DNA of 64,000 nucleotides from Rhodococcus sp. HM1 (GCF_023218075.1 NZ_JALPTB010000015.1:40803-104802); one strand, 5' to 3'. Positions 8,419 through 17,546 are shown, counted from the first letter of the stretch. Made by a program: numbers and translations. Notes: generated by a model from the letters alone, not told the origin.

Positions 8419-8837
8419 TTCTCTGCCTCGTGACGATCCGGCAGGCCCGGGACCGAGGAATACCCACGGCGCCCGACAGACGTCCGGATGATCCTGCGTG
8501 GTGGTGACGGCAGCGCCTGGGAGTGACCCGCGAGCGACCTATGAGCAATCCTCAACTCCGCGTTGGGATCACGCTCGCCATTAGACCCGCGAACCACTCC
8601 AGCCGAACAGTCCGTCCTGCGGTAACCAACCCGTATATCAGAGTGACCACGCGTCGATACCGACACGCTCGCCACCACCGCCCCGGTCATTCGGTCAAAT
8701 GAAGCGGCGTCCGCGACGACGGTCGTGGGCGCCGCTCCTCCCTGCCCTCTTGATGCGATGAAGGGGCGGGGCCTCCCGCTCCCGTGGTTCCCGGCGAATG
8801 CTGGGGGTGTCACATCCACACGACATAGGAGGCCCCT
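8419..8837 (+). other. Non-coding left end of the intact IS110 element, candidate bridge-RNA region
   Basis: No gene is seen between the transposase fragment and the intact transposase. IS110-group elements carry a long non-coding left end that encodes a bridge RNA pairing with target and donor DNA. Within this stretch AGCGGCG (8703-8709) pairs with CGCCGCT (8730-8736) around an inner ACGAC/GTCGT stem, a structure compatible with one bridge-RNA loop. Element ends and guide bases could not be fixed by eye. Confidence 0.3.
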
Positions 8838-9869
8838 ATGAGCGAGTATGACGGAAAACAGTTCGTCGGGATCGATCTACATCGGCAACGCTCGGTGATC
8901 GTCCGACAATCCGACACCGGCGAGCAACTCTCCACGGTGCGGATCATCAACGACCCAGCCTCGCTGGTCGCACAGCTCGGGAAAGCCGGAGAACACCCGG
9001 AGGTGGTGCTCGAGGCCACCTACGGCTGGTACTGGGCGGTAGACGCACTGCAGGCAGCCGGCGCACGCGTCCACCTTGCACACCCGTTGGGTGTCAAAGG
9101 ATTTCGATACCGTCGCGTGAAGAACGACGTCCGTGACGCGTCAGATCTGGCAGACCTACTACGGATGAACCGCCTGCCCGAGGCGTGGATCGCGCCTCCT
9201 CCGGTGCGGGAGTTGCGCGAGTTGGTGCGCTACCGGGCAAAGCTGGTCGCGATCCGTTCAGGTCTCAAGGCGCAGGTGCACGCAGTGCTCGCCAAGGAAG
9301 GACTGCTGATCCCCGTCTCGGACGTCTTCGGGATCGACGGCCGCAGGCGGCTGGCGAAGATCCCGCTCGGCGCGGCCTACGCGCAACGGGTCATCTCACT
9401 GCTCGAGCTGATCGACACCCTCGACACCCACGAGGCACGTTTCACGACGGCGATCGCCGACCAACTGCGGGGCCATGTCGGCTACCGCGTCATTCAGCAG
9501 CTGCCCGGCGTCGGCCCGGTCCTCGGTGCGGTGTTCGTCGCTGAAATAGGAGACGCCCAACGGTTTTCGGGGCCCGACCGGTTGTGTTCGTGGGCGGGAC
9601 TGACCCCGCGCCACCACGAGTCCGACACCGTCGTTCGGCGAGGACACATCACCAAGCAGGGCAGCAAACTGGTCCGCTGGGCGGCGGTCGAGGCCATCCA
9701 GCACCAACCGACCGGCACGAAGATCTCCGCCGATCGTGCACGCATCGAGGCCCGCCGCGGCAAGAACATCGCCAAGGTCGCCGCGGCCCGCAAGCTGCTC
9801 ACCCTCGTCTACTACGGGCTGCGCGACGAAAACATCCGCGCTCTGGCCCACCAGCGGACGGCGGCGTGA
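8838..9869 (+). CDS. IS110-family transposase, intact
   Basis: 343 residues, full length for the family, with TAGGAGG eight bases before the ATG. The N-terminal RuvC-like DEDD domain shows GIDLHR (Asp13), LEATYGWYW with its Glu, and KNDVRDASDLADLL with two acidic residues. The C-terminal Transposase_20 domain has QLPGVGPVLGAVF, WAGLTPRHHESD and HITKQGSKLVRW; its conserved Ser is the presumed nucleophile. The frame is uninterrupted, so unlike its two neighbours this copy may be active. The short distance to flanking remnants fits repeated insertion at one target. Confidence 0.92.
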   Translation: MSEYDGKQFVGIDLHRQRSVIVRQSDTGEQLSTVRIINDPASLVAQLGKAGEHPEVVLEATYGWYWAVDALQAAGARVHLAHPLGVKGFRYRRVKNDVRDASDLADLLRMNRLPEAWIAPPPVRELRELVRYRAKLVAIRSGLKAQVHAVLAKEGLLIPVSDVFGIDGRRRLAKIPLGAAYAQRVISLLELIDTLDTHEARFTTAIADQLRGHVGYRVIQQLPGVGPVLGAVFVAEIGDAQRFSGPDRLCSWAGLTPRHHESDTVVRRGHITKQGSKLVRWAAVEAIQHQPTGTKISADRARIEARRGKNIAKVAAARKLLTLVYYGLRDENIRALAHQRTAA

Positions 9870-10133
9870 GCACCCCGGACGCAGCACACGCGCGGCCGCT
9901 AGTTTGTCTGACCCCCGCATCGCGGCGTGGTCGTGCCGCTTGATTGGCCCCGTGTGTTGCCACCGCACCGCTCCATGTCCGCCCCATCGGGGCCGGACGA
10001 AGGGATGACCGGCTGCCGAGGAATTCGGCCCTGCCCCAAACCCATACGCATCACATTGGAGACGTTGCCACTACACGCAACTGCATACCGCCACCCCCCC
10101 GACTCTCGCATCAGTGTGCGCCGTTCCGGGCCA

Positions 10134-10183
10134 CGGTCAAGATCGTTCGTCCTCGCTGCGCTGCGGGCGCTGCATCTTGACCG
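10134..10183. repeat. REP-like hairpin, second copy
   Basis: CGGTCAAGAT (10134-10143) and ATCTTGACCG (10174-10183) form a perfect 10-bp stem around a GC-rich loop that contains the 17-base core TCCTCGCTGCGCTGCGG, also present at 8388-8404. The rest of 9870-10307 holds no gene I can recognise and is probably the right flank of the IS110 element plus older insertion debris. Confidence 0.5.
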
Positions 10184-10307
10184 ACGTGCCCTTGTCCGGC
10201 GCTGTCCACATGGAGGCCGGAACGGGCTTGAATGGCCGGAACGGCCTGAATAGCACCCTTGACAGCCCCCACCCCTTCAGGGATGACAAACTCGGTTCCA
10301 TATCAGG

Positions 10308-10336
10308 TCGAACTGACGGTAGAGATACAGGAAAGC
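10308..10336 (+). repeat. 29-bp direct repeat, right copy
   Basis: Identical to 6787-6815, including the last codons and stop of the oxidoreductase gene. Its right end runs into the terminator hairpin at 10334, so this copy probably marks the original downstream neighbour of that gene. Confidence 0.9.
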
Positions 10337-10380
10337 TCCTGGTAGGTCAGCGAGGTCTACCTCCCTACCTACCAGGAGCT
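10334..10380. terminator. Bidirectional terminator hairpin
   Basis: AGCTCCTGGTAGGT (10334-10347) and ACCTACCAGGAGCT (10367-10380) make a perfect 14-bp stem with a 19-base loop. It sits between the end of the + strand operon (as it was before the insertion) and the end of the minus-strand monooxygenase gene at 10397, so it can serve both. Confidence 0.8.
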
Positions 10381-10396
10381 CACGCATCGTCAGGTC

Positions 10397-12034
10397 CTAC
10401 GAAAGCCTGAATCCTTCGTAGCCCTTCTCTGCTGCGGCGAGGCAAGCTTCGTTGTAGGCTTTTGCACCGCCCAGGAAGAACACTGGAGCATTCGCCTTCC
10501 CCGGAATGTTCGCGCCGACAAAGTAGTTGTTTCGTCCCTTCGGTACCACAGTGGCGTTCATGAGTTCTTCGAGAAGCTCGCCCCATCGTTCCACGGCTTC
10601 GGGCTCGGCTTCGATCCGAGAGATGCCTTCAGCGCGAGCATGTTCCAGGGTATCTCCGATCCACTTGGTCATTCCTTCCATGATCACGGGACCGTTCGCG
10701 AACGGGGCGTGCGGACCGAAGATCATGAACATGTTGGGGAAACCATCCACCGCCAGACCCAGGTAGGTCTTGGCGCCGTCCTTCCATTTGTTCTCGACCG
10801 ATGTGCCATCGGCTCCTCGAATATCGATCCGGGTGATAGAGCCGGTCGCGGCGTCGAAGCCCGTCGCGAAGATGATGACGTCTGCCTCGTACTCCTTGTC
10901 CCCGACCTGCACACCCTTGGCCGTTATGCGCGAGATCGGCTCCTCGCTTACATCGACGAGCTTTACGTTCCCTCGGTTGAATGCTTCGTAGTAGAAATGT
11001 CCGAGAGGGGGACGTTTTCCGACGAAGGGGTAGTCCTTGGGGCAGAGGAGCTCTGCGGTATCGGGGTCCTCGACAATTGTGCGAATCTTGTTCCGGATGA
11101 ACTCGGAGGCTATCTCGTTCGAGTTCTCGTCGAGAAAAATGTCATCGAACGTCTCGAATACGAACTTGAACCCGCCGGATTCCCATCCCCATTCGAGAAT
11201 CTTCTGGTGCTCTTCGGGGGTGACGTCGGCCGCGGTTCTCCCGGCCATATTCAGAGGGAATCCGAAGAACTGATTGCGGGACTTCTCCCAGATGGCGTCG
11301 TAGTTGACACGAATCGCGTGCCGTTCCTCGTCGGTCAGCACGTAATTGCGTGCAGGCAGGACGTAATTCGGGGTGCGCTGAAAGACGGTGAGTTCCTCCG
11401 CGACATGCGCGGCGATCGGAATCAGTTGCACAGCTGTGGCGCCGGTCCCGATAACGGCAACACGCTTGCCGGTGAGGTCTATGCCCTCTTCCGGCCAGCG
11501 TGCCGTCATCGCCCATTCGCCTTCGAATTCGTCCAGGCCGGCAAAATCCGGCCTGTACGCAGCGGAGAGGGGTCCTACGGCGCTGATCAAGTAGCGCGAC
11601 GTGAGCTTTTCGCCGCTGTCGGTGGTGGTGTTCCACACGTTCAGTTGGGCGTCATGTTCTGCGGAGACGACCTTGGTGTTGAACTGGATGTCTTTGCGCA
11701 GGTCGAATCGATCTGCGACGTGCTTGAGATACGCCAGCGCCTCCGGCTGGCGGGTGAATCGCTCCGACCAGTCCCATTCGTTCATGAGTTCCTTGGAGAA
11801 CGAATAGGCGTAGACCCATGATTCGCTGTCCGTACGGGCCCCGGGATACCTGTTCCAGTACCATGTTCCGCCGACTTCCGGGGCCTCTTCGATAACACGC
11901 GCCGAGAACCCACGCTGACGGAGTTCGTGAAGCATGAGCAAGCCGGCGAACCCTGCGCCGATCACAATTGCGTCGTAGTCGAGATCGCGAGTCTCCGCTG
12001 CAGATCGAGAAGCGGTAGTGTGTGTCGCCGTCAT
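10397..12034 (-). CDS. Baeyer-Villiger type flavin monooxygenase, atypical fingerprint
   Basis: 545 residues. ATG at 12034 follows GGAG and is preferred to a GTG/ATG 36 codons upstream, whose extra residues look non-coding. The FAD Rossmann site is GAGFAGLL (26-33), followed by VGGTWYWNRYPGARTD (54-69), the second type I BVMO signature. An NADPH Rossmann site GTGATA is near 196 and ATGFD lies towards the C-terminus. The fingerprint FxGxxxHxxxW reads FEGEWAMTARW (170-180), with Met in place of His. The enzyme should insert oxygen next to a ketone using NADPH and O2, giving an ester or lactone, although the His change leaves reaction and substrate uncertain. It probably belongs with the ADH, dehydrogenase and SDR genes upstream on the same strand. 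Confidence 0.85.
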   Translation of the reverse strand: MTATHTTASRSAAETRDLDYDAIVIGAGFAGLLMLHELRQRGFSARVIEEAPEVGGTWYWNRYPGARTDSESWVYAYSFSKELMNEWDWSERFTRQPEALAYLKHVADRFDLRKDIQFNTKVVSAEHDAQLNVWNTTTDSGEKLTSRYLISAVGPLSAAYRPDFAGLDEFEGEWAMTARWPEEGIDLTGKRVAVIGTGATAVQLIPIAAHVAEELTVFQRTPNYVLPARNYVLTDEERHAIRVNYDAIWEKSRNQFFGFPLNMAGRTAADVTPEEHQKILEWGWESGGFKFVFETFDDIFLDENSNEIASEFIRNKIRTIVEDPDTAELLCPKDYPFVGKRPPLGHFYYEAFNRGNVKLVDVSEEPISRITAKGVQVGDKEYEADVIIFATGFDAATGSITRIDIRGADGTSVENKWKDGAKTYLGLAVDGFPNMFMIFGPHAPFANGPVIMEGMTKWIGDTLEHARAEGISRIEAEPEAVERWGELLEELMNATVVPKGRNNYFVGANIPGKANAPVFFLGGAKAYNEACLAAAEKGYEGFRLS

Positions 12035-12192
12035 GTCTGGCACTCCTTTTTGATGTTGATGGCCGAGTCGGTTGAATCGGTCGATCGAGGGCGTTCTTGT
12101 TCTCGAATCGACTGCGGGGATAATCGACGACATCGGCACCATTTGATTCTGCGCCGCACATTGGTTCGTCGGTTCCCGATTTGATGTAGGAA

Positions 12193-12240
12193 TTAACGAT
12201 AACTCGTTGTCGGACTCGAATTATGTCGCAATATGGGACG
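12193..12240. promoter_or_regulatory. Candidate control region upstream of the first monooxygenase
   Basis: The 241-base gap before the monooxygenase contains AACGATAACTCGTT (12193-12206, AACGA/TCGTT arms) and TGTCGCAATATGGGACG (12224-12240). The second has one perfect half of the palindrome seen at 17399 and 18297. These could be activator sites, but the match is partial. Confidence 0.3.
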
Positions 12241-12275
12241 CCTCCGGTGTGCGATCGGTACGAGTGCGGCCAGGG

Positions 12276-13307
12276 CTATGGAACGACGACAGCGCGACCC
12301 AGCAATTCTCCACGAGAAAGCCGCTCGTAGACCCCCGGAGCCTCTTCGAGTGAGTGGATCTCGACCTCGACTTTCAGTCGCCCGGAGTGAGCCAGATCGA
12401 CGACTTCCCATAGTTCGGATCGACTGCCCCAGAATGCATTCCGCACGCTGGCTTCGAACGGAAGGCGCCGGTAGCCGACGGGAAGAGTGCCGTGCCCGAC
12501 GCCGAGGATCACGATGTCGGTGTAAGTTGCAGCGACTGCGCCGGCAAGACCTACTGTTTCCTGCGATCCGACGAAATCGAATACTGCCGTGGCGCCACGC
12601 CCGCACGTGAGGTCGGCGATCGCTGCTCGAGCGTCCGTGTCGCCGATTATGGCGTGATCAGCGCCGACGTCACGCGCCAGCCGCAGTTTGTCCTCGGTTA
12701 TGTCCACCGCAACGACAGTCGCAGCACCGAGCGCGCGGATGATCTGTATTGCCAGGTGACCCAGGCCGCCGGCGCCGATGACAACGGCAACGCTTCCTGC
12801 GCCGAGGCGAGGTGCCGATCGCTTGACCGCGCTGTACGAGGTCAAGCCTGCGTCTGTCAGTGCTACCGCCTGGACCGGGTCCAATGTGCCCAGCGGGACG
12901 AGGTGACGCTCGTTGTCGACCAGCAGGAATTCTGCCAGTGCTCCGTCGACGGCGATACCCGGCGGCCTTACTCCGGAAGGATCCGTGCAATAGTTTTCTC
13001 GGCCCTCCGAGCAGTAGCGGCACAATCCGCATCCCCACGGTCCATAAACGAGGACGGGCGTACCGATGGCGAAGTGGTTCGCGCCCTCACCTGTGGCCGC
13101 CACGACACCCGCGGCCTCGTGGCCGAGGGTCAAAGGCAGAGGACCGTAGCGATATTCGTCGGCAGTGGCCGACATGATATGGAGGTCGGAGTGGCACAGG
13201 CCTGCCGCAGTGACCTGGATGAGGACCTGTCCCGCGCCCGGTGTGGGAGTGGGTACTTCGACGATCTCCGGTGGCTCGCCGAGGTTGATGTACTGCAAAG
13301 CTCTCAC
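12276..13307 (-). CDS. Zinc-dependent alcohol dehydrogenase (MDR family)
   Basis: 343 residues. The catalytic zinc site is shown by GLCHSDLH (Cys38) and GHEAAG (His63, Glu64). The structural zinc site is CGLCRYCSEGRENYC, with Cys93, 96, 99 and 107. The nucleotide site is VIGAGGLGHLAIQ with an acidic VDITEDK loop, which favours NAD(H). It oxidises an alcohol to the aldehyde or ketone, for example a ring alcohol before the monooxygenase or the hydroxy group freed when a lactone opens. The spacing to neighbours (150 and 240 bases) suggests a loose operon with its own regulatory stretch. Confidence 0.9.
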   Translation of the reverse strand: MRALQYINLGEPPEIVEVPTPTPGAGQVLIQVTAAGLCHSDLHIMSATADEYRYGPLPLTLGHEAAGVVAATGEGANHFAIGTPVLVYGPWGCGLCRYCSEGRENYCTDPSGVRPPGIAVDGALAEFLLVDNERHLVPLGTLDPVQAVALTDAGLTSYSAVKRSAPRLGAGSVAVVIGAGGLGHLAIQIIRALGAATVVAVDITEDKLRLARDVGADHAIIGDTDARAAIADLTCGRGATAVFDFVGSQETVGLAGAVAATYTDIVILGVGHGTLPVGYRRLPFEASVRNAFWGSRSELWEVVDLAHSGRLKVEVEIHSLEEAPGVYERLSRGELLGRAVVVP

Positions 13308-13459
13308 GTCGGGTATTCCTCTCGGAATCTATGACATCTCGCGTTCGTCCTGAACCAGCGAGATCCTTGCAGTGCAGAACTGTCGTGGTTTCCTCGTCGG
13401 CTCGACAACGGTGGTTGCCGAGCCGACGAAGGTTCCGGTTGCGTGCGTCGAAGGTGAAG

Positions 13460-14659
13460 CTAATAGGATCTGGGCAGATCCAGGGTGTGCTGCGCGACGT
13501 AGTTCAGCACCATTTCTGTCGATACAGGGGCGATCTGCTGCAGCCGGACAATTCCCCACAAGTCTGCGAGTCCGAATTCGTAGGCCAGACCGTTGCCCCC
13601 ATGCACTTGAATTGCGGTATCGAGCGAATTGTATCCGGCCTTGGAGGCAAGGTACTTGGCCATATTCGCCTGCTCACCAGCCGGCAGCCCGGCATCGAAC
13701 AACTCGGCGGCCTTTCGTGCCATCAAACGGGCAGCTTCCAGTTCGATAGCCGCAACCGCAATGGGATGCTGGACTGCTTGGTACGAGCCGATCGGGGTGT
13801 CGCCCCATACCGTCCTCTGCTTCACGTACGAACAGGCCTTGTCCAGCGCGTAGCGCGCGATCCCCGTACTGATCGCCGCGCTGAGCACACGTTCCGGGTT
13901 CAGGCCGTCAAACAGTGGGACAAGACCGCGATCGACCTCGCCGACGAGTCGGTCGTTCTCCAGCTCCACGTTGTCGAAGAAGAGCGAGAACTGGCGTTCC
14001 GGAGCGCCCAATGCCGTTGCGATCGGTTCCTTGGTCAGTCCCGGAACGTCGGTTTCGACGATGAACAGGGAGACTTTCCCTTTACCGGTCGTCGAGTCCT
14101 GTCCTGTTCGTGCAACGAGCAGGAAATAGTCGGAGTGATCGATTCCGGAAATGTAGTACTTCGCCCCGCGCACACGCCATCCTCGATCGCTTCGAGTGGC
14201 TGTGGTCGTAATATTGTGTGAGTTCGACCCGGCGTCCGGTTCCGTGAGCGCGAACGCGAACTTGATCTCGCCCGAGGCAATTCCGGGAAGATACGTTTCC
14301 TGCTGCTGCCGGGTTCCGTGACGCGTCAAGGCGCTGCCTGCGATCCCTTGAGAAAGCACCATAGCCAACTCCGGACATCCGCCCGCGGACATTTCTTCGA
14401 GCACGATCGCGAGGTGGCTCAATCCCACACCACCTCCGCCGAACTCTTCCGGGATATTCAATCCCAGGAAACCTTGGCGCCCGAGCTCGTCCCACAGCTC
14501 CTGCATGGGCTCACCCGTCAGGGACTTCTTCCTGTAGTACTCATGCCCGTATTTCGCGACGATCCCGGCAACCGTCGACCGAAGGAGAGTCTCCTCGTCC
14601 GAAAGTGCAAGAGGCATAGCCGCCGGCAAGGCTTGGTCGATCAGTTCTGTTGTATCCAT
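13460..14659 (-). CDS. Acyl-CoA dehydrogenase
   Basis: 399-residue FAD flavoprotein. ATG at 14659 has GAGG seven bases upstream; the GTG two codons earlier is too close to that site. Signatures are LNIPEEFGGGGVG, the FALTEPDAGSN motif that covers the flavin, and the C-terminal IQVHGGNGLAYEFGL stretch before the catalytic-base region. It should introduce the 2,3 double bond in an acyl-CoA and pass electrons to ETF. It is the only complete acyl-CoA dehydrogenase here and so the likely supplier of enoyl-CoA to the MaoC hydratase pair at 1.8-2.6 kb. Confidence 0.9.
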   Translation of the reverse strand: MDTTELIDQALPAAMPLALSDEETLLRSTVAGIVAKYGHEYYRKKSLTGEPMQELWDELGRQGFLGLNIPEEFGGGGVGLSHLAIVLEEMSAGGCPELAMVLSQGIAGSALTRHGTRQQQETYLPGIASGEIKFAFALTEPDAGSNSHNITTTATRSDRGWRVRGAKYYISGIDHSDYFLLVARTGQDSTTGKGKVSLFIVETDVPGLTKEPIATALGAPERQFSLFFDNVELENDRLVGEVDRGLVPLFDGLNPERVLSAAISTGIARYALDKACSYVKQRTVWGDTPIGSYQAVQHPIAVAAIELEAARLMARKAAELFDAGLPAGEQANMAKYLASKAGYNSLDTAIQVHGGNGLAYEFGLADLWGIVRLQQIAPVSTEMVLNYVAQHTLDLPRSY

Positions 14660-14728
14660 GAACACACCTCGATGTCGGTACGGCCGGGCTTTGCCGGCCT
14701 TGCTGTTGCTCGCTATAGGCCGGGTTCG

Positions 14729-15541
14729 TCAGTAGTTGGTCCACCCGGCGTCGACCGGTAGCGCCACCCCGGTGATGTGCTCCGAGTCGTCGGACGCGAG
14801 GAACACCGCGGTCTTCGCGACTGTCTCCGGGGGAACCCAACCGGCGGGCAACAGTGAACGGTCGGTGGAGAAGAAGCGAGGGGTGTACTCGAGGGACTTC
14901 TCGACGGTCCCGCCCTTCTGCGTCATATCGGTTGCGATGGCTCCAGGGCAGATTGCGTTGACCCGGATCGAGTGCTCACCCAGTTCCCAGGCCAGGGTCT
15001 TCATCAGACCGACCACACCGTGCTTGGCGGCCGTGTAAGCGGGAGCGCATGGTTGAGCTTTGAGGCCGTTGACGGAAGCGGTCAAGATGACCGAACCACC
15101 CTGCTGACCTTCGATGATGCGGGGGACGAATGCTTTGGCGACCTTCCACGCGCCGGTGAGGTTGACGTCGATACTCTCCTGCCACGACGCTTCATCCAAC
15201 GCCCACGTGCTCTCCCCGATGGTCCAGATGCCGTGGTTGATCACCAGGATGTCGATTCGTCCGTACGTCGACATCACTCGCTCCGCCAACGCTTCGAGTT
15301 CGGTCAGGTCGCGGGCGTCGACTTTCGCGGACAGGCATTCCTGGCCTTCGTTGCGCACGAGCTCAGCAGTTTCGTCCAGCTGTTCGGCCGTCGCGCCGGG
15401 GTGCAGCGGCGTCTTCAGAGGTTCGCAGATGTCGAACGCCACGACCGTGGCGCCTTCACGGGCCATGGCCACCGCGTGAGCACGACCCTGTCCGCGGGCA
15501 GCCCCCGAAATAACTGCGACTTTTCCTTCGAGCTTGCTCAT
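14729..15541 (-). CDS. Mycofactocin-type short-chain dehydrogenase
   Basis: 270 residues with the extended SDR glycine motif GAARGQGRAHAVAMAREGA and the acidic VVAFDICE strand. The additional insert after it (PLKTPLHPGATAEQLDE) is typical of the mycofactocin-coupled SDR group (TIGR03971). The catalytic Ser156, Tyr169 and Lys173 are in LTASVNGL and YTAAKHG. Members keep NAD tightly bound and oxidise alcohols such as carveol, passing electrons to mycofactocin. That makes a secondary ring alcohol a plausible substrate. The mycofactocin genes are not in this window. Confidence 0.85.
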   Translation of the reverse strand: MSKLEGKVAVISGAARGQGRAHAVAMAREGATVVAFDICEPLKTPLHPGATAEQLDETAELVRNEGQECLSAKVDARDLTELEALAERVMSTYGRIDILVINHGIWTIGESTWALDEASWQESIDVNLTGAWKVAKAFVPRIIEGQQGGSVILTASVNGLKAQPCAPAYTAAKHGVVGLMKTLAWELGEHSIRVNAICPGAIATDMTQKGGTVEKSLEYTPRFFSTDRSLLPAGWVPPETVAKTAVFLASDDSEHITGVALPVDAGWTNY

Positions 15542-15607
15542 GTCATCTCCTCGATGTTCGGCGATCGCCCGATCGCGACGGTGGATTTCACGGTGGAACG
15601 GACTGGG

Positions 15608-17248
15608 TTAGTCGAGCTCCTGGTATTTGCCTGCCGACCATGCGTCCCGGATGGCGAACTTTTGGATCTTGCCGGACAGTGTCTGCGGGAAGTCGGAGGC
15701 GGCGTACCATTTCGCCGGGATCTTGTATCCGGTCAGCCTCGTGCGTAGGAAGGTGTCGAGTTCAGCGGCGCTTGTGTTCGCTCCTGGCACGAGTTTTACG
15801 AAAGCCGCCGCAACTTCGCCGTAGTACTCGTCGGGTACACCGACGACAGCAACGTCGGCAATCGCGTCGTGCTTGTAGAGCTCGTCTTCGATTTCGCGAG
15901 GGAAGATGTTTTCGCCCCCGCGGATGATCATGTCTTTTGCGCGGCCTTCGACCCGGATGTAGCCTCGTTGGTCCATGGAGCACAGATCCTGAGTATTCAT
16001 CCACCCGCCCTCGCTGAACGCGGCGGCAGTGCCCTCCGAGTTGTCGAAATACCCGACCATCGTGTGGTATCCGCGGGTGAGTAGCTCGCCCACTTCGCCG
16101 CGTCGGCGGGTCGACCCGTCGACCGGATCGACGATCTTTATCTCGATCCCCGGCAGGGGACGTCCGCAGGATCGAGCTTTGTCTTCGGCAGAATCGTCTG
16201 TGGTTGTCATGGTGATGACGCCGCTGGCCTCGGTCTGCCCGAACACGATGGTGAAATCGACGCCGAGTTTGCTTTCGATCTGCCGAACCATCTCTGCCGG
16301 CACCGGCGCACCACCTGAGGAGATCGACTTCAAAGAGCTGAGGTCTGCGGTTTCGAAGGCGGGATCACGCATGAGGGCCAGGATCATGGTGGGTACCGGA
16401 TTCATGATCGTCACCCGTTCCTCTTCGATGAGCCGAAGGGCCGCCCCTGCGTCGAAGTTGATCAGGGGGACGAGCGTGCCTGCCAACCCGAGTGTTCCCA
16501 TGCCCGCGTACACGCAGCCTCCGACGTGGAACATCGGCAGCACGGCGAGCCAGACTGCTCCGGGTTGTCCACCGGCACGAAGCGCGGCTTGGTACCCGTC
16601 GTTGACGACGCCGCGGTGGGTCAACATGGCACCTTTGGGGCGGCCTGTGGTTCCGGAGGTGTACTGGATCTGAGCGGGACTCGCAGGATCGACCTCAGGA
16701 AGTTTGGTCGACCGGTCGCCCGATGCCAAGAACGTATCCCATTCGCCGAAACTGATGATGTCCACCGGCCGATCGAGCTTGCCGACTGTCCGTCCGGCGA
16801 TCTCGAGCATGGGGCTACCGCGAAATTCGGGATGGACGAGGCACGCCACGGCGCGCGACTGTCGCAGACAGAACTCGAGTTCTGCTTCCCGGAAGGTCGG
16901 GTTGACTGTCACCATCACCATGCCGGCGAGCGCCGCGCCGCACTGGAATATTGTGTATTCCGGGATATTCGGCGCCCAGATGGCAATGTGATCGCCGGGC
17001 GAATACCGCTGGAGTAGTGCTCGTGCGCAGGCCTCGGCCTGCTCGAGCAGTTCGGTATAGGTCCACCGTCTGCGGTCGGGGTGTGCGATACCCTCCACGA
17101 TTGCCAAGCGGCCCGGAGCGCTGGCAGCGGATCGGCGTAGGACCTCGCCCACGGTCAAGTTCTCCGGTGCAGGTTGGTCGGGGCCTCGCTCGTAGGCATA
17201 GTCCTGACCGATGTTCTCGATGTTCAGGGCTACATTCTGCTCGAGCAT
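15608..17248 (-). CDS. Fatty-acid type CoA ligase (AMP-forming)
   Basis: 546 residues from ATG 17248, which has GGAAGG nine bases upstream; an in-frame ATG at 17296 has none and would add 16 residues. The P-loop is YTSGTTGRPKGAML, the A5 motif VFGQTEASG, the hinge GRAKDMIIRGGENIFP, and the C-terminal LSGKIQKF supplies the catalytic Lys. The early VNPTFREAELEF is usual for medium-chain and cyclic-acid ligases. It activates an acid formed after ring opening. It diverges from the SDR at 17547, and the 298-base gap holds a palindromic activator-like site. Confidence 0.88.
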   Translation of the reverse strand: MLEQNVALNIENIGQDYAYERGPDQPAPENLTVGEVLRRSAASAPGRLAIVEGIAHPDRRRWTYTELLEQAEACARALLQRYSPGDHIAIWAPNIPEYTIFQCGAALAGMVMVTVNPTFREAELEFCLRQSRAVACLVHPEFRGSPMLEIAGRTVGKLDRPVDIISFGEWDTFLASGDRSTKLPEVDPASPAQIQYTSGTTGRPKGAMLTHRGVVNDGYQAALRAGGQPGAVWLAVLPMFHVGGCVYAGMGTLGLAGTLVPLINFDAGAALRLIEEERVTIMNPVPTMILALMRDPAFETADLSSLKSISSGGAPVPAEMVRQIESKLGVDFTIVFGQTEASGVITMTTTDDSAEDKARSCGRPLPGIEIKIVDPVDGSTRRRGEVGELLTRGYHTMVGYFDNSEGTAAAFSEGGWMNTQDLCSMDQRGYIRVEGRAKDMIIRGGENIFPREIEDELYKHDAIADVAVVGVPDEYYGEVAAAFVKLVPGANTSAAELDTFLRTRLTGYKIPAKWYAASDFPQTLSGKIQKFAIRDAWSAGKYQELD

Positions 17249-17398
17249 CTCATCAAGCCTTCCGTGCAGTGGGTTCCCGTATGCGGCTGTCGCCATTCGG
17301 CGTGGCGAGACATGTGGAAATGCATTCGCCGGCGGGCATCGTCCCTGGTGGGGGGTATAGCGTCACCTTGTCAGACTCGAACGTACAAAGCGCCAATG

Positions 17399-17415
17399 TG
17401 TAGCGATATGCGACA
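17399..17415. promoter_or_regulatory. Palindromic site, copy A (Fis-type activator candidate)
   Basis: TGTAGCGATATGCGACA is an imperfect palindrome of the form TGTnGC-N5-GCnACA. It lies between the divergent CoA ligase and SDR genes. A near-identical 17-mer is at 18297-18313; the two differ only at three central bases. This layout fits a dimeric HTH_8 (Fis-type) regulator, two of which are encoded nearby. Confidence 0.55.
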
Positions 17416-17546
17416 ACTTTCGGAGGCCGACGGTTCCTACTCTGAGATGGCGCCAAGTCCGTGTCACCCCTCATTCGCGAGGCCTGGGTGCACAGGGTCG
17501 AAGTGTGGGAGCTCGTGTCGATCAACCTGGAAGTGAGAACATACAG

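Larger units (their letters stand above)
6816..10307. mobile_element. Insertion block of IS110-type elements between the 29-bp repeats
   Basis: About 3.5 kb separates the oxidoreductase gene from its terminator hairpin and is bounded by exact 29-bp repeats. Inside lie a minus-strand transposase pseudogene, a plus-strand transposase fragment and an intact plus-strand IS110 transposase, plus two REP-like hairpins. IS110 elements rarely make target duplications, so the long repeat is not explained by simple IS110 insertion. No terminal inverted repeats of the block were recognised. Confidence 0.7.
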
